64,000 nucleotides of DNA from Corynebacterium lactis RW2-5. GTDB lineage: Bacteria; Actinomycetota; Actinomycetes; Mycobacteriales; Mycobacteriaceae. Below are positions 43,990 to 53,619 of the stretch, one piece after another; the stretch's first letter is position 1, and every line of letters begins with the position of its first letter. The notes beneath the pieces were generated by a model. It saw nothing but the letters and a program-made list of their open reading frames with translations, did no database searches and was not told the origin of the DNA. The position numbers were made by a program, and so were the translations under genes. The stretch covers positions 1,178,001 through 1,242,000 of the forward strand of contig NZ_CP006841.1 in assembly GCF_001274895.1 (NCBI RefSeq). The letters run 5' to 3'.

Positions 43990-46900
43990 ATGCCAGCGAC
44001 CAGCCGAACGAAAACCGACCACCGTCGTAGTGCGCCGCGCCATACAAGCGATGCCGCTTTTAGTCGATACCCACAGCCTGCTCCCACTGAGGAGTTCAAG
44101 CGCACTCCCAGCGCCTTTTCCGCTGTAGGCCGTGGTCTGGCGTCTGCATGGTCTGAAACCGCGCGTGGGGTCGCAGGCCTTGCGCGCTCGGTTGGTTCGC
44201 GCAAGAAGAGTTCTGAAGTAGAGGAGAACATGTCCCCGCGCAGCGAAAGCGCAGACAATTCTGGTACCAAAAAAAGGCGGCGCAGGAGCGCTGCCAGCGG
44301 TTACGACGATGTGATGCCGGAGCAGGCCTCCTCGTATGAAACAGACGTGGAAATCGCGGAGGGACCCGAGCTGGAAGAGGGGATCCACGCCAACAAAGAC
44401 GGTGCGGCGCTACTAGTCTTGGCTCTCGCAATCGTCCTCGCGGGCTCGACCTGGTTTCACCTCGCTGGTCCGGTAGGAGACTTCATCGAAACCGGTGTAC
44501 GCATGCTAATCGGCGTCGGAGCTTTCGTGCTTCCGGTGCTGCTGGGCTTTGTTGCAGTCATGATGATGCTGGGGCAGTCCCCTCATTGGAATCGCGTGCC
44601 CGCGGTCGCTACTGGCTCGGCGCTTATCGGTGGTGGCCTCCTCGCAATCGTGCACATCTCTGCTGGTCGGCCCGCTGACTGGGCAGGGCGACGCGCAGCT
44701 GGTGGCGCTATCGGCGGTTACATCGGGTCTCCGCTCGCAATCGGATTTACCCCGTGGGTCGCGGTAATCCTGCTGTTGGGCATCGTGTTTTACGGAGCAC
44801 TGGTGCTCTCCGGTGCGACGGTTCGTCAGCTTATCGACGCGGTTAAGGAATACCTCAACCTCTCCGAGTGGCAGGGACGTGGTAATCAGCGCAATGCAGT
44901 CGAAAACGATGATCCCTACGCAGGCGTCGACAGTCTTTTGGACCGAAAGGCTGACGGCTACGGCGAAAACGATAGTTACGACGACTCTGATTTCGATCAC
45001 CCAACAGAGCTAGTCGAACGGGCACAGCCCAAGCCGCGTGCGCGCACTGCGCGCAGCAGCCGTTCCGCCACGCCACGATCTTCGCGACCGACCTCTGGTT
45101 CTGATCGACCATCCAGCCGTGCGTTCGGGAGGACCTCCCGTGGGGCAGGACTGGACGAGCCCGACCACGATTCCTTCGAGGGTGCGCCGTCGCGGTTCGC
45201 GCAGGGCGATGACAGCGGAAACCTCTATGACCTGCTCGACGAACCCTCCGTAGCGTCCCGCAATACCGAACTGATCAACCGCAACCCGGAGCCGGCGGCC
45301 GTTGATATGGACTATGACTCCGCTCGAACCACTCGATTTGAGGCGGCAGCTGCGGAGGACTACGACCGGTCCGAGTACTCGGAAGAATACGACGGAACGG
45401 AAGATTTGCCCTATCCGTCTGCTGAGTATGTGGAAGACAACCACAGCGATGTCGTCCATCGTGACACCGAGGTAACTGACGCGACGATTCCCGCCGTCGG
45501 TGCATCTTCCCGTGACGCCATTTCGGAGTCGACCAGACGGACAATGGACGCAATTGCGGCTCGATCCGGCATCGACGCCTCGAAGATTCCCGCTACCACG
45601 CCGAAGTCCGAGCTCGAGGCCGCGCAGCCCAGACTCGCCCCGGCGAGGGCGGCGTCGGCAAGCGAGACTGAGATGGACTACCACCTGCCTTCGACAGATT
45701 TGTTGATTGCGGGCGAGCGTCCGAAGACCCGTACCGCAACAAACGACCGCATGATCGAAGCGATCACCGATGTGTTCGCGGAGTTCAAGGTCGACGCACA
45801 GGTGACCGGCTTCTCGCGTGGGCCGACGGTGACTCGTTACGAGGTTGAGCTTGGCCCCGGCGTGAAGGTTTCGAAAATTACGAACCTGCAGTCCAACATC
45901 GCCTACGCGGTAGCCACGGACAACGTTCGCCTGCTCACCCCGATTCCGGGCAAATCCGCCGTAGGTATCGAGGTGCCGAACAACGACCGCGAAATGGTCA
46001 GGCTTGCCGACGTCCTCACCGCGCCGAGGACGGTCGCCAGCGACGATCCGATGCTGATCGGCCTAGGTAAGGACATCGAGGGTGAGTTTGTTTCGCACTC
46101 CATCCAGAAGATGCCGCACCTGCTGGTGGCGGGTTCGACGGGCTCCGGTAAGTCGGCGTTCGTCAACTCGATGCTGGTGTCGCTTTTGACTCGTGCCAAC
46201 CCGGAAGAGGTGCGTCTAATCCTGGTCGACCCGAAGATGGTCGAGCTGACGCCCTACGAGGGTATTCCGCACCTGATTACCCCGATTATCACGCAGCCGA
46301 AAAAGGCTGCGGCGGCCTTGCAGTGGCTGGTCGAGGAGATGGAGCAGCGCTACATGGACATGAAGTCCGCACGCGTGCGTCACATCAAGGACTTTAACCG
46401 CAAGGTCAAGTCCGGCGAGATTACGGCACCGCTGGGTTCCGAGCGTGAATACCGCCCGTACCCGTACATCGTCTGTGTTGTCGACGAGTTGGCCGACCTG
46501 ATGATGACCGCCCCGCGCGACATCGAGGACGCCATCGTCCGCATCACCCAGAAGGCCCGCGCGGCCGGCATCCACCTGGTGTTGGCGACTCAGCGCCCTT
46601 CGGTCGACGTTGTCACCGGCCTGATTAAGACCAACGTGCCTTCTCGCCTGGCGTTCGCGACCTCGTCTCTGACCGACTCCCGCGTCATCCTGGACCAGGG
46701 CGGCGCAGAAAAGCTCATCGGTATGGGCGATGGTTTGTTCATCCCGCAGGGCGCTGGCAAGCCCCGACGAATCCAAGGTGCCTTCGTCACCGATGAGGAG
46801 ATCCAGGCTGTTGTCGATGCCGCTAAGGCGCAGGCAGAGCCGGACTACACTGAGGGAGTTACCGAAGACAAGTCCGCCGAGGCAGAGAAGAACATCGACC

Positions 46901-47208
46901 CGGATATTGGCGACGATTTAGACGACCTGCTTCAGGCAGTGGAGCTGGTCGTGACCGCACAGCACGGTTCCACCTCGATGCTTCAGCGCAAGATGCGCGT
47001 GGGCTTCGCGAAGGCTGGTCGACTCATGGACCTGATGGAAACCCGTGGCGTGGTGGGCCCCTCCGAGGGCTCGAAAGCTCGCGAGGTGCTGGTCAAGCCC
47101 GAGGAGCTCGAGACGATCCTGTGGATGATCAAGGGGGCCAACCCCGAGGATGCGCCGAAGGAAGATGTCAACTTTGTCGACGCGGATCCCAACCAGTCCT
47201 TGGCATGA
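43990..47208 (+). CDS. ftsK: DNA translocase FtsK
   Basis: Septal DNA pump for chromosome segregation and dif recombination. 1072 residues. A basic cytoplasmic N-terminus is followed by about four membrane segments (between about 135 and 290), then a long acidic, Ser/Arg-rich linker (about 300-580). The translocase motor comes next: Walker [13 protein letters not shown] near residue 715 and Walker [12 protein letters not shown]. The C-terminal gamma DNA-reading domain ends with [30 protein letters not shown]. The start is chosen by the TAAGGT hexamer; GTG 43981 adds three residues. Followed by a 333-nt leader of the next gene. Confidence 0.96.
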   Translation: MPATSRTKTDHRRSAPRHTSDAAFSRYPQPAPTEEFKRTPSAFSAVGRGLASAWSETARGVAGLARSVGSRKKSSEVEENMSPRSESADNSGTKKRRRRSAASGYDDVMPEQASSYETDVEIAEGPELEEGIHANKDGAALLVLALAIVLAGSTWFHLAGPVGDFIETGVRMLIGVGAFVLPVLLGFVAVMMMLGQSPHWNRVPAVATGSALIGGGLLAIVHISAGRPADWAGRRAAGGAIGGYIGSPLAIGFTPWVAVILLLGIVFYGALVLSGATVRQLIDAVKEYLNLSEWQGRGNQRNAVENDDPYAGVDSLLDRKADGYGENDSYDDSDFDHPTELVERAQPKPRARTARSSRSATPRSSRPTSGSDRPSSRAFGRTSRGAGLDEPDHDSFEGAPSRFAQGDDSGNLYDLLDEPSVASRNTELINRNPEPAAVDMDYDSARTTRFEAAAAEDYDRSEYSEEYDGTEDLPYPSAEYVEDNHSDVVHRDTEVTDATIPAVGASSRDAISESTRRTMDAIAARSGIDASKIPATTPKSELEAAQPRLAPARAASASETEMDYHLPSTDLLIAGERPKTRTATNDRMIEAITDVFAEFKVDAQVTGFSRGPTVTRYEVELGPGVKVSKITNLQSNIAYAVATDNVRLLTPIPGKSAVGIEVPNNDREMVRLADVLTAPRTVASDDPMLIGLGKDIEGEFVSHSIQKMPHLLVAGSTGSGKSAFVNSMLVSLLTRANPEEVRLILVDPKMVELTPYEGIPHLITPIITQPKKAAAALQWLVEEMEQRYMDMKSARVRHIKDFNRKVKSGEITAPLGSEREYRPYPYIVCVVDELADLMMTAPRDIEDAIVRITQKARAAGIHLVLATQRPSVDVVTGLIKTNVPSRLAFATSSLTDSRVILDQGGAEKLIGMGDGLFIPQGAGKPRRIQGAFVTDEEIQAVVDAAKAQAEPDYTEGVTEDKSAEAEKNIDPDIGDDLDDLLQAVELVVTAQHGSTSMLQRKMRVGFAKAGRLMDLMETRGVVGPSEGSKAREVLVKPEELETILWMIKGANPEDAPKEDVNFVDADPNQSLA

Positions 47209-47277
47209 GGTTATCTTAAGTCCAGCCCTGACGTGGACTAACTTTGGTTCTACTTATCTTGTCGAGTACGCACCGTG

Positions 47278-47283
47278 TATAGT
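47278..47283 (+). promoter_or_regulatory. -10 hexamer TATAGT of the terC transcript
   Basis: TATAGT with TTATCT 18 nt upstream as a weak -35; transcription would begin just before the GGGGAGUA element. Confidence 0.5.
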
Positions 47284-47293
47284 CGAGCGTCGT

Positions 47294-47440
47294 GGAGGGG
47301 AGTATCCCCGGGTTGGCGATAATCACAAGTGCCTTGCACTGGTGGCTTCTCGGTAACCCGTGACGGTTATCGTCAACACGGATTGCACACACGTCCTGCC
47401 TGCTGGGCATGGCGCGTGGTGCAAATCCCGGTTCCGTCAC
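47294..47440 (+). ncRNA. Probable yybP-ykoY (Mn2+-sensing) riboswitch
   Basis: Contains GGAGGGGAGTATCCCC (from about 47294), matching the GGGGAGUA core of the yybP-ykoY class. A long helix then forms between GTTGGCGATAA (about 47313) and TTATCGTCAAC (about 47367), 11 bp with one G-U, enclosing an AGTGC/GCACT stem and CCCGTGACGG. This class senses Mn2+ and is often found in front of Mn exporters or TerC-family genes, as here. 3' limit approximate; class assignment from motif memory, not a covariance search. Confidence 0.65.
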
Positions 47441-47503
47441 TTGTCCCCGCGGGCTGAGGCGTTTAATGCGCGACAGCCCAGCGGCAAAAGGCAAGCAGGA
47501 GAG

Positions 47504-47535
47504 ACCTCCGGTTCTTATTAGAAACGACCGGAGGT
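47504..47535 (+). promoter_or_regulatory. Shine-Dalgarno-sequestering hairpin of terC
   Basis: ACCTCCGG (47504-47511) and CCGGAGGT (47528-47535) form a perfect 8-bp stem. The 3' arm contains the GGAGGT ribosome-binding site 6 nt before the ATG. This is the likely expression platform of the riboswitch: translation is blocked unless ligand binding frees the arm. Confidence 0.65.
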
Positions 47536-47541
47536 TCAACT

Positions 47542-48567
47542 ATGCATGTGCCCCTATACGTGTGGGCTATCACCGTAGTAATTGTGATTGGCTTCATCGC
47601 CTTTGACTTCTTTGCCCACGTTCGCACGCCCCACAATCCGACCCTGAAGGAAGCCGGCATCTGGACGGGTTTCTACGTGGCGCTTGCTCTGCTTTTCGGA
47701 GCCTTTACTTGGATATTCTGGGATCACCACCGTGGCGTCGAATTCCTATCCGGCTACATCACCGAAAAGGCACTGAGCGTTGACAACCTGTTCGTCTTCG
47801 CCCTGATTATCGGTGCCTTCAAAATTCCGCGGCAATATCAGCAGAAGGTCCTTCTGTTTGGTATCGCAATGGCGCTGTTCTTCCGCGGCATCTTCATCTG
47901 GGCTGGCGCCGCTGTAATTAGCGCATGGTCCGATGTTTTCTACCTGTTCGCAATCTTCTTACTCTACACGGCTATCAAGACCGTGTGGGATGAAGCCGTC
48001 GATAAGCCCGAGACGGATCCTTCCGACATGAGGCTGATTAAGTGGCTGCGTACAGTCGTCCCGATTTCGGATCACTACAACCGCGATCGCCTTTCGATTA
48101 AAGAAAACGGCAAACGGTTCTTAACCCCGCTGGCAATCGCCCTGGTTGCCATCGGTTTCATCGATGTGATGTTCGCCTTTGACTCTATCCCCGCGATCTA
48201 CGGACTGACAAACGAGGCCTACATCGTGTTTACGGCTAACGCGCTGGCCCTGATGGGTCTGCGACAGATGTACTTCCTCCTCGATGGTCTGCTCGACCGC
48301 CTGGTCTACCTCGCGTATGGCCTGGGTATCATCCTCGCCTTCATCGGCGTGAAGCTGCTCCTGCACGCCCTGCACGAGAACAACCTGCCGTTCATCAACG
48401 GCGGCCAGAACGTGACGGTCCCCGAAATCTCGACTTGGACCTCGCTCGCCGTCATCGTCGGAGTACTAGTGGTGACCGTTGTCGCCTCGTGGATTAAGAA
48501 CAAACGCGATGAAAACATGGGCGGCATCGCCCTTCCTCGCGAGCAGTTCGACGACACAAGCTCCTAG
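47542..48567 (+). CDS. TerC/Alx-family membrane protein, probable Mn2+ exporter
   Basis: 341 residues with about nine hydrophobic segments. TerC hallmarks: FLSGYITEKALSVDNLFVFALII and FIDVMFAFDSIPAIYG, the two acidic transmembrane motifs thought to bind the metal. Alx/TerC family members export Mn2+ and are under yybP-ykoY control in several bacteria, which matches the leader here. The ATG is preceded by a perfect GGAGGT that is hidden in a hairpin. Family name is firm; metal specificity is inferred from the riboswitch class. Confidence 0.88.
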   Translation: MHVPLYVWAITVVIVIGFIAFDFFAHVRTPHNPTLKEAGIWTGFYVALALLFGAFTWIFWDHHRGVEFLSGYITEKALSVDNLFVFALIIGAFKIPRQYQQKVLLFGIAMALFFRGIFIWAGAAVISAWSDVFYLFAIFLLYTAIKTVWDEAVDKPETDPSDMRLIKWLRTVVPISDHYNRDRLSIKENGKRFLTPLAIALVAIGFIDVMFAFDSIPAIYGLTNEAYIVFTANALALMGLRQMYFLLDGLLDRLVYLAYGLGIILAFIGVKLLLHALHENNLPFINGGQNVTVPEISTWTSLAVIVGVLVVTVVASWIKNKRDENMGGIALPREQFDDTSS

Positions 48568-48649
48568 GCTGCGCGTCTATCCCGGTCATGCACCCGTCTT
48601 TGGGCCTGGCGTAGCCTGCCCGCGAGGGACGTGCCCGGGGACTGTGCGC

Positions 48650-48655
48650 TAAACT
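48650..48655 (+). promoter_or_regulatory. -10 hexamer TAAACT of pgsA
   Basis: TAAACT, 8 nt before the GTG start at 48664; likely leaderless. Confidence 0.55.
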
Positions 48656-48663
48656 ATTCAACC

Positions 48664-49242
48664 GTGACTGCTACATCCGCTAATACGAATGCGCCTTCTA
48701 ACTGGAACCTCCCGAACGTTCTCACGGTGCTGCGTATTATCGGTGTCCCGGTTTTCCTGTGGGTGCTGCTCCAAGACGGGGGAGAATCCTCCTACTGGCG
48801 TTGGTGGGCCTTCGCCGTTTTCGCTCTGCTGATGGCCACCGACAAACTGGATGGGCACCTAGCGCGCAGCCGTAACCTGATTACGGATTTTGGCAAGATT
48901 GCTGATCCAATCGCCGATAAGGCACTCATGCTCGCTGCGCTCGTCGGTTTGAATATCATCGGTCTTTTGCCTTGGTGGATTACCGCGATCATCGTCGTGA
49001 GGGAGGGCGGAATCACCATCTGGAGGATGTTGGCCCTGCGCCAGGGGCGTGTGGTCCCGGCATCAAAAGGCGGCAAACTCAAGACCGTCATGCAGTCCCT
49101 AGCCGTCGCGCTGTTTTTGGCGCCGCTGCCGTGGCTTTACTGGCCGGCCTGGGCAGTAATGATTGTCGCGGTAGTCATCACCGTGGTAACCGGTATCCAG
49201 TACATTCTCGATTCGCGGGAAGCTGGCAAGGTCTCGGATTAG
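48664..49242 (+). CDS. pgsA: CDP-diacylglycerol-glycerol-3-phosphate 3-phosphatidyltransferase
   Basis: Makes phosphatidylglycerophosphate from CDP-diacylglycerol. 192 residues, about six hydrophobic segments. The CDP-alcohol phosphotransferase signature D-G-x2-A-R-x8-G-x3-D-x3-D is complete (DGHLARSRNLITDFGKIADPIAD). NLPNVLTVLRIIGVPVFLWVLL at the N-terminus is typical of PgsA. The GTG start is fixed by the TAAACT hexamer. cinA follows after 9 nt, then clgR and pspA, an order also seen in C. glutamicum. A second paralogue elsewhere in the genome is possible. Confidence 0.93.
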   Translation: MTATSANTNAPSNWNLPNVLTVLRIIGVPVFLWVLLQDGGESSYWRWWAFAVFALLMATDKLDGHLARSRNLITDFGKIADPIADKALMLAALVGLNIIGLLPWWITAIIVVREGGITIWRMLALRQGRVVPASKGGKLKTVMQSLAVALFLAPLPWLYWPAWAVMIVAVVITVVTGIQYILDSREAGKVSD

Positions 49243-49251
49243 GGGCTAAGT

Positions 49252-49773
49252 ATGTACTCGTCTGGCCTTTCTGAATTGACCGCCCAGGACAAGGCCGGCC
49301 GACTGGTCCGGCTCTTGCGCGAGCGTGGCCAGACTCTAGCGGCCGCCGAGTCGCTTACCGCCGGCCTCTTTTGCGCCGCTGTCGCCTCCGTGCCCGGGGC
49401 TTCCGCAGTCCTTCGGGGAGGGGTGGTAACCTACGCCACCGACACCAAGAATCTGCTTGCCGAAGTCCCCCTGGACGTCCTTGAACGGTTCGGCCCCGTT
49501 GCGGAGCTAACCGCTCGGCATATGGCGCTGGGAGTGGCTCGAAAGACCCAGGCATCGTGGGCTGTCTCACTGACGGGGGTTGCAGGTCCCGATATGCAGG
49601 ACGGACATCCGGTTGGGGAGGTCTGGTGCGGTATCAAAATGGACACCTCGCATGACCTAGGCGCGGTGGAGGCGGTACGCCTTCCTATCCGCGATGGCCT
49701 GGGCCGAAACGAGATTCGCGGTCAGGCTGTGGACCTGGCTATAACGGAGTTGCTTACGAGAATCGTTGGGTAG
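49252..49773 (+). CDS. cinA: CinA-family nicotinamide-nucleotide amidase (C-terminal domain only)
   Basis: Deamidates nicotinamide mononucleotide in the NAD salvage pathway. 173 residues covering only the C-terminal CinA/PncC domain: TLAAAESLTAGLFCAAVASVPGASAVLRGGVVTYA with the active-site serine, GVAGPDMQDGHPVGEVW. The ATG has AGGGGC about 5 nt upstream. Situated between pgsA and clgR. Confidence 0.9.
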   Translation: MYSSGLSELTAQDKAGRLVRLLRERGQTLAAAESLTAGLFCAAVASVPGASAVLRGGVVTYATDTKNLLAEVPLDVLERFGPVAELTARHMALGVARKTQASWAVSLTGVAGPDMQDGHPVGEVWCGIKMDTSHDLGAVEAVRLPIRDGLGRNEIRGQAVDLAITELLTRIVG

Positions 49774-49832
49774 GGCCCAACTGATTGACTCAAACGGGAA
49801 CAATAGGGATGCCCGAAGCGTTGGAGGTAGTG

Positions 49833-50198
49833 ATGAGCAATAACACCGCAACTATGACTGTCCCTTACCGCAAGGCCTCAAAGGCTGAGGCGGCGGTTTC
49901 TGATGCTTCTCTCTCTGTCAGCACTGTCGAGTCTCGCGAGCCGCTGCTGCGCGAGGCGCTGGGGGAGACTCTGCGGGATATTAGAACTCGCTGTGGTTTG
50001 ACTCTGCGGGAGCTGTCGGAGGCGGCGGCGATTAGCCCCGGTTACCTCTCGGAGCTGGAGCGCGGTCGTAAGGAAGTCTCCTCCGAGCTTCTGGCATCAG
50101 TGTGTGCGGCCTTGGGCATTGCTGTCTCTGATTTGATGGTGGAGGCTGCCAGTGCCATGGCACTACACGCGGCCAGCCCAGAGATGGCCGCGATTTAG
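49833..50198 (+). CDS. clgR: ClgR-type XRE transcriptional regulator
   Basis: Small helix-turn-helix regulator; in corynebacteria ClgR activates clp protease and stress genes. 121 residues from the ATG at 49833, chosen because GGAGG lies 5 nt upstream; upstream in-frame ATG 49809 and GTG are alternatives. The XRE HTH (about 50-105) reads LRDIRTRCGLTLRELSEAAAISPGYLSELERGRKEVSSELLASVCAALGI. The C-terminal tail is short and Ala-rich, similar to the part that exposes ClgR to Clp proteolysis. Next to pspA, as in mycobacteria. Confidence 0.9.
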   Translation: MSNNTATMTVPYRKASKAEAAVSDASLSVSTVESREPLLREALGETLRDIRTRCGLTLRELSEAAAISPGYLSELERGRKEVSSELLASVCAALGIAVSDLMVEAASAMALHAASPEMAAI

Positions 50199-50359
50199 AG
50201 CTGATTCCGCGCTTTTAATGCGCGTGAATCCTTTAATTATTGACTATTTTTTGGTTGTGCTCATCTAATCGAATGCTGATTCTCATACGGCGTTGTTAAG
50301 ATGAGTCAGAGCGTTTAGGTGACCTGCTCACTTTCTTGAGAAAGGTGTGGAAAGACACG

Positions 50360-51184
50360 ATGGCTAATCCTTTTGTGAAGCTGTGGAATTACTTGATGGC
50401 TGCATTCGATTCTAAGATCGAGGAAAATGCTGATCCGAAGGTGCAGATTCAGCAGGCTATTGAGGACGCACAGCGCCAGCACCAGGAGCTGTCGCAGCAG
50501 GCTGCCGCCGTTATCGGTAACCAGCGTCAGCTGGAGATGCGTTTGAACCGCCAGTTGGCGGAAATTGAAAAGTTGCAGGGCAACACTCGGCAGGCTTTGC
50601 AGTTGGCGGACAAGGCTCGCGCGGAAGGCGACGGGGCTAAGGCTACCGAGTACGAAAATGCCGCTGAGGCGTTTGCGGCCCAGCTCGTTACCGCTGAGCA
50701 GTCGGTTGAGGATCTCAAAGCTCTGCATGATCAGTCGCTGCAGCAGGCAGCTCAGGCCAAGAAGGCCGTCGAGCGCAACTCCATGCAGCTGCAGCAGAAG
50801 GTTGCGGAGCGTACCAAGCTCCTGAGCCAGCTGGAGCAGGCCAAGATGCAGGAGAAGGTCTCAGAGTCGCTCCAGTCTATGAACCAGCTCTCTAGCGGCA
50901 ATACGCCGAACCTTGATCAGGTACGTGACAAGATTGAGCGTCGTTATGCGAATGCTCTGGGGCAGGCGGAGTTGGCACAGAACTCGGTCCAGGGGCGCAT
51001 GGCCGAGGTCGAGGCCGCTGGCGTTCAGCTCGCCGGTCACTCCCGTCTGGAACAGATTCGTGCAGAGATGGGCTCGGGCAACCAGCTTCCTGGCTCGGCG
51101 GCTCCGAAGTCGATTCAATCTGGCGCCTCTCCGGCTGACCCCGCAGTGGCCGAGCGCATGCGTCAGCTGCGTGAGGGCAGCTAA
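50360..51184 (+). CDS. pspA: Phage shock protein A homologue (PspA/IM30)
   Basis: Peripheral membrane protein that stabilises the inner face of the membrane under stress; in actinobacteria PspA and ClgR form a regulatory pair. 274 residues, nearly all helical, with the PspA/IM30 coiled coil: [44 protein letters not shown] at the N-terminus. The start has GGAAAG upstream; the frame from 50336 is a short extension. A strong bidirectional terminator follows. Confidence 0.92.
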   Translation: MANPFVKLWNYLMAAFDSKIEENADPKVQIQQAIEDAQRQHQELSQQAAAVIGNQRQLEMRLNRQLAEIEKLQGNTRQALQLADKARAEGDGAKATEYENAAEAFAAQLVTAEQSVEDLKALHDQSLQQAAQAKKAVERNSMQLQQKVAERTKLLSQLEQAKMQEKVSESLQSMNQLSSGNTPNLDQVRDKIERRYANALGQAELAQNSVQGRMAEVEAAGVQLAGHSRLEQIRAEMGSGNQLPGSAAPKSIQSGASPADPAVAERMRQLREGS

Positions 51185-51230
51185 TTCAAGTACTTCCCCT
51201 CCGGGAGTAAGTGGGCTCTAGGTATAAAGA

Positions 51231-51274
51231 GGGCCTCCACCGCTTGATTTATTGGGTGGTGGAGGCCCTTTTTT
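51231..51274. terminator. Bidirectional terminator between pspA and bioN
   Basis: GGGCCTCCACC (51231-51241) pairs with GGTGGAGGCCC (51258-51268), 11 bp, followed by T6 on the plus strand; AT-rich flanks on both sides allow use by both converging genes. Confidence 0.85.
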
Positions 51275-51282
51275 GTGTCTTT

Positions 51283-51903
51283 TTACTCGCCGACGCCTCG
51301 GGCGACCAGTGCGTCCGCCATCGCGCGCGCCCGTCCAATTGTCCGGACGACAACCGGAACACCAAAGGCAACGATGGATGCTGTGGCGCCGCGGGCTTTC
51401 CTAGCCTCGAGTACTTCCGCCGCTGCCATTACTTGGAGTGGAATCATTCTCAGTGTGAGTGATAGTGCGAGTGCAATCGTGTCGACTGGAACGCCGAACC
51501 TTTCGAACGGTTGCAAGGCGTTTACGAGGAAATCCATGACCTCAGTAACCCGCGTCGTTAGTGTGAAAACTATAGCCATCATGATTGCGGATAGCAAAGT
51601 CAAAAATGAAGTCAGTGCGGCTAGGAAGCCACCTCTCCACCAGAGGAAGACGCTGAGAAAAAGTAGCAGGGGAAGAGCCCCAGCGATCTGTTTGAGTGCC
51701 ACTGCAATCGGGATTCTTGCTGCAACGTAGGCAGCAGCGACGATAAGCATGCAGATCGCGCCACCGATCCACGAATCAACCAAAACGGCACCGGCCAGGA
51801 TGAATGCGGTCACGGCGAGCATTTTCCAGCCAACCGACAGTCGGTGAACTATCGATGAGTGATTGAGGTAGATGCCGAGCGGAACGTTCGAAGGATGAAT
51901 CAT
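51283..51903 (-). CDS. bioN: Energy-coupling factor transporter transmembrane protein (biotin, BioN/EcfT)
   Basis: T component that joins the S component BioY to the ATPase BioM. 206 residues with about four to five hydrophobic segments. The two Ala-Arg-Gly coupling motifs of EcfT are visible: EARKARGA and ADALVARGVGE. Runs in the same direction as bioM and bioY in the order bioY-bioM-bioN, so it is the last gene of the operon. Upstream ATPase gene ends 12 nt before its ATG. Confidence 0.9.
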   Translation of the reverse strand: MIHPSNVPLGIYLNHSSIVHRLSVGWKMLAVTAFILAGAVLVDSWIGGAICMLIVAAAYVAARIPIAVALKQIAGALPLLLFLSVFLWWRGGFLAALTSFLTLLSAIMMAIVFTLTTRVTEVMDFLVNALQPFERFGVPVDTIALALSLTLRMIPLQVMAAAEVLEARKARGATASIVAFGVPVVVRTIGRARAMADALVARGVGE

Positions 51904-51915
51904 CGCGGAATCGAC

Positions 51916-52632
51916 CTAACTATTGGTGTCACTATCGGCGCCATCTGCGAAGGCTCTCATATCGGATTCGTACCTGGGAATCACTTCTTCGGGACTGCCG
52001 TCGTCGACTATGCGGCCCGCTTGAACTCGAATGATTCGGTCGAAGTCGTCGATGAAGTTCAAATCATGTGTGACCACGACAATTTGCTGGCTCAACTGAG
52101 CAAATACCTTGCGAATGTGCAGGCGGTTTCGTAAGTCCAGTAGTGTGGTCGGCTCATCCGCGATGATTGTCGTTGGCTCAAGCACCAGAACCGAGGCCAG
52201 GGCGAGCAGTTGCTTTTGACCGCCAGAGAGAAGGTGAGGGGAGTCGTCGGCATGGTTGTGTAGTCCGAAGCGGCTCAGGACTTCCATGACTCGACGTTCG
52301 CGTTCCTGCTTGGGAAGCTTCTGTTTACGTAGAGAAAATGCGATGTCTTCGGCGACGGTCGGCATAACAATCTGGTTGTCGGCATCGGAGAAGATGAAAC
52401 CGACATCTTTGCGGACCTCCTTTGCGTGCCGGGCAACGTTGGTCCCGTTGTAATAGACCTTGCCTTCGGTCGCAGTTCCCAGTCCGTTAATCAAGCGGGC
52501 AAGGGTCGACTTTCCGCCGCCATTTTCCCCGATAATTCCGATTCGTGGTTCAGTGAGCTCCAAAGATATCGAGCGGAGAATTTCTCGTCCCGAGTATGTC
52601 GCACCTACGTTGTCGAAGGTAATAGTGGGCAT
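51916..52632 (-). CDS. bioM: Biotin ECF transporter ATPase BioM
   Basis: ABC ATPase of the biotin energy-coupling factor transporter. 238 residues. Walker A GENGGGKST, signature LSGGQKQ, Walker B TTIIADEPT, and the H-loop in VVVTHDLNF are intact. It hydrolyses ATP to power uptake with BioN and BioY. ATG start; 45 nt after bioY. Confidence 0.92.
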   Translation of the reverse strand: MPTITFDNVGATYSGREILRSISLELTEPRIGIIGENGGGKSTLARLINGLGTATEGKVYYNGTNVARHAKEVRKDVGFIFSDADNQIVMPTVAEDIAFSLRKQKLPKQERERRVMEVLSRFGLHNHADDSPHLLSGGQKQLLALASVLVLEPTTIIADEPTTLLDLRNRLHIRKVFAQLSQQIVVVTHDLNFIDDFDRIIRVQAGRIVDDGSPEEVIPRYESDMRAFADGADSDTNS

Positions 52633-52677
52633 GTGTCGACCCGTAGCCCTTTCGAGATTGTGGGAAATCGGTGCTGC

Positions 52678-53280
52678 TTAGTCCTGGGCGGTCTTGGCCT
52701 GGGCGCGAAGCTGCTGGCGGTCGATTCGGTCGGGTAGGAGGTCGGGGAACGCCTGCAGCACAGCGGTCGCAATAAGCGCAGCGACAACGACCTTGATGAC
52801 ATCTCCGACAATGAAGGGCAGGTTTGCGGCGAAAGCATCTGCCGACGCCATGTCCAGCCGCCACATCAGTCCGAGCGAACCAAAGAAGTACTGAATTGCT
52901 ACACCGACGAGTCCTGCGCAGACGAACACTCCGAAGCGCGCCGACTTAGCCCGCGGTGCGGCTTGCGCGATTGCTCCGACTACGAAGCCCGTGACCAGGT
53001 ATCCGAAGATGTAGCCAATCGTCGGGCCGGGTAGAGCGGCGAGCAGAGGCTTCCAACCGGCCATATTGGGGATATTAACGAGACCGACGGCGAGGAACAG
53101 AGTCGTAGCGAGACCTCCGCGTTTGACGCCGAGAATCATGCCTGCGAGCGCGATGCCCATGTTCTGCAAAACGATGGGAACACCGAAACCGCCGACGGGG
53201 ATGGCAATGCCACCCAGCACAATAATCAGTGCAGCAAAAGCGGCAATGAGCGTGAGATCGAGGACCTTTGAATTATTCAC
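52678..53280 (-). CDS. bioY: Biotin transporter substrate-binding component BioY
   Basis: S component that binds biotin in the membrane. 200 residues with about six hydrophobic segments; PVGGFGVPIVLQNMGIALAGMILGVKRGGLATTLFLAVGLVNIP matches BioY. First gene of the bioYMN operon. A GTG start at 53280, chosen because TAAGAT lies 6 nt before it. A TGAAC half-site in the promoter region resembles part of a BioQ box but is a poor match. Confidence 0.93.
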   Translation of the reverse strand: MNNSKVLDLTLIAAFAALIIVLGGIAIPVGGFGVPIVLQNMGIALAGMILGVKRGGLATTLFLAVGLVNIPNMAGWKPLLAALPGPTIGYIFGYLVTGFVVGAIAQAAPRAKSARFGVFVCAGLVGVAIQYFFGSLGLMWRLDMASADAFAANLPFIVGDVIKVVVAALIATAVLQAFPDLLPDRIDRQQLRAQAKTAQD

Positions 53281-53286
53281 ACCGTT

Positions 53287-53292
53287 ATCTTA
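53287..53292 (-). promoter_or_regulatory. -10 hexamer TAAGAT of bioY
   Basis: Minus-strand TAAGAT, 6 nt before the GTG; likely leaderless. Confidence 0.5.
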
Positions 53293-53399
53293 GTCCTCTA
53301 TCTTGAGCGTTGTTCAGTTCGGGTGCATGGTCGGTGCCTTAGAGTTAGCGAAGATGACGTGTTCATGCGCACTCCCTGGTCGCTCGTTGCGAGGTCTAG

Positions 53400-53405
53400 T
53401 AGTTT
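53400..53405 (+). promoter_or_regulatory. -10 hexamer TAGTTT of the DUF3046 gene
   Basis: TAGTTT, 7 nt before the ATG at 53413; supports the short start. Confidence 0.45.
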
Positions 53406-53412
53406 GGTGGGC

Positions 53413-53619
53413 ATGCGTTTGGCTGATTTTTATTCTTTTGTGGACCATGAGTTTGGTAAAGAACACGGTCCTTGGCTGCTGCATTCGCATGTGTTGTTGG
53501 AGTTTGGCAAGACTCCGGTGGAACTCCTGGAGGACGGCGTCGAACCGCGCGATATCTGGTGGGCTCTCTGCCGGGAGCATGATGTCCCCGAGACCCGCTG
53601 GTGCGGTCCGGATGAATAG
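53413..53619 (+). CDS. DUF3046 family protein
   Basis: 68 residues, small and acidic: MRLADFYSFVDHEFGKEHGPWLLHSHV, with the typical C-terminal PRDIWWALCREHDVPETRW. Members of this family sit just before recA in many actinobacteria; function unknown. The longer frame from 53323 is a non-conserved extension; the short start is supported by the TAGTTT hexamer and by homology. Confidence 0.8.
   Translation: MRLADFYSFVDHEFGKEHGPWLLHSHVLLEFGKTPVELLEDGVEPRDIWWALCREHDVPETRWCGPDE

Larger units (their letters stand above)
47209..47541. other. 333-nt intergenic leader region between ftsK and terC
   Basis: Holds a promoter-like TATAGT (47278-47283), the probable yybP-ykoY riboswitch aptamer and a Shine-Dalgarno-sequestering hairpin. 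No ORF is supported. Confidence 0.6.

Noticed and set aside
53304..53316. TGAAC half-site upstream of bioY as a BioQ operator
   Set aside because: Only 7 of the 10 defined positions of TGAAC-N3-GTTAC match; too weak to annotate.
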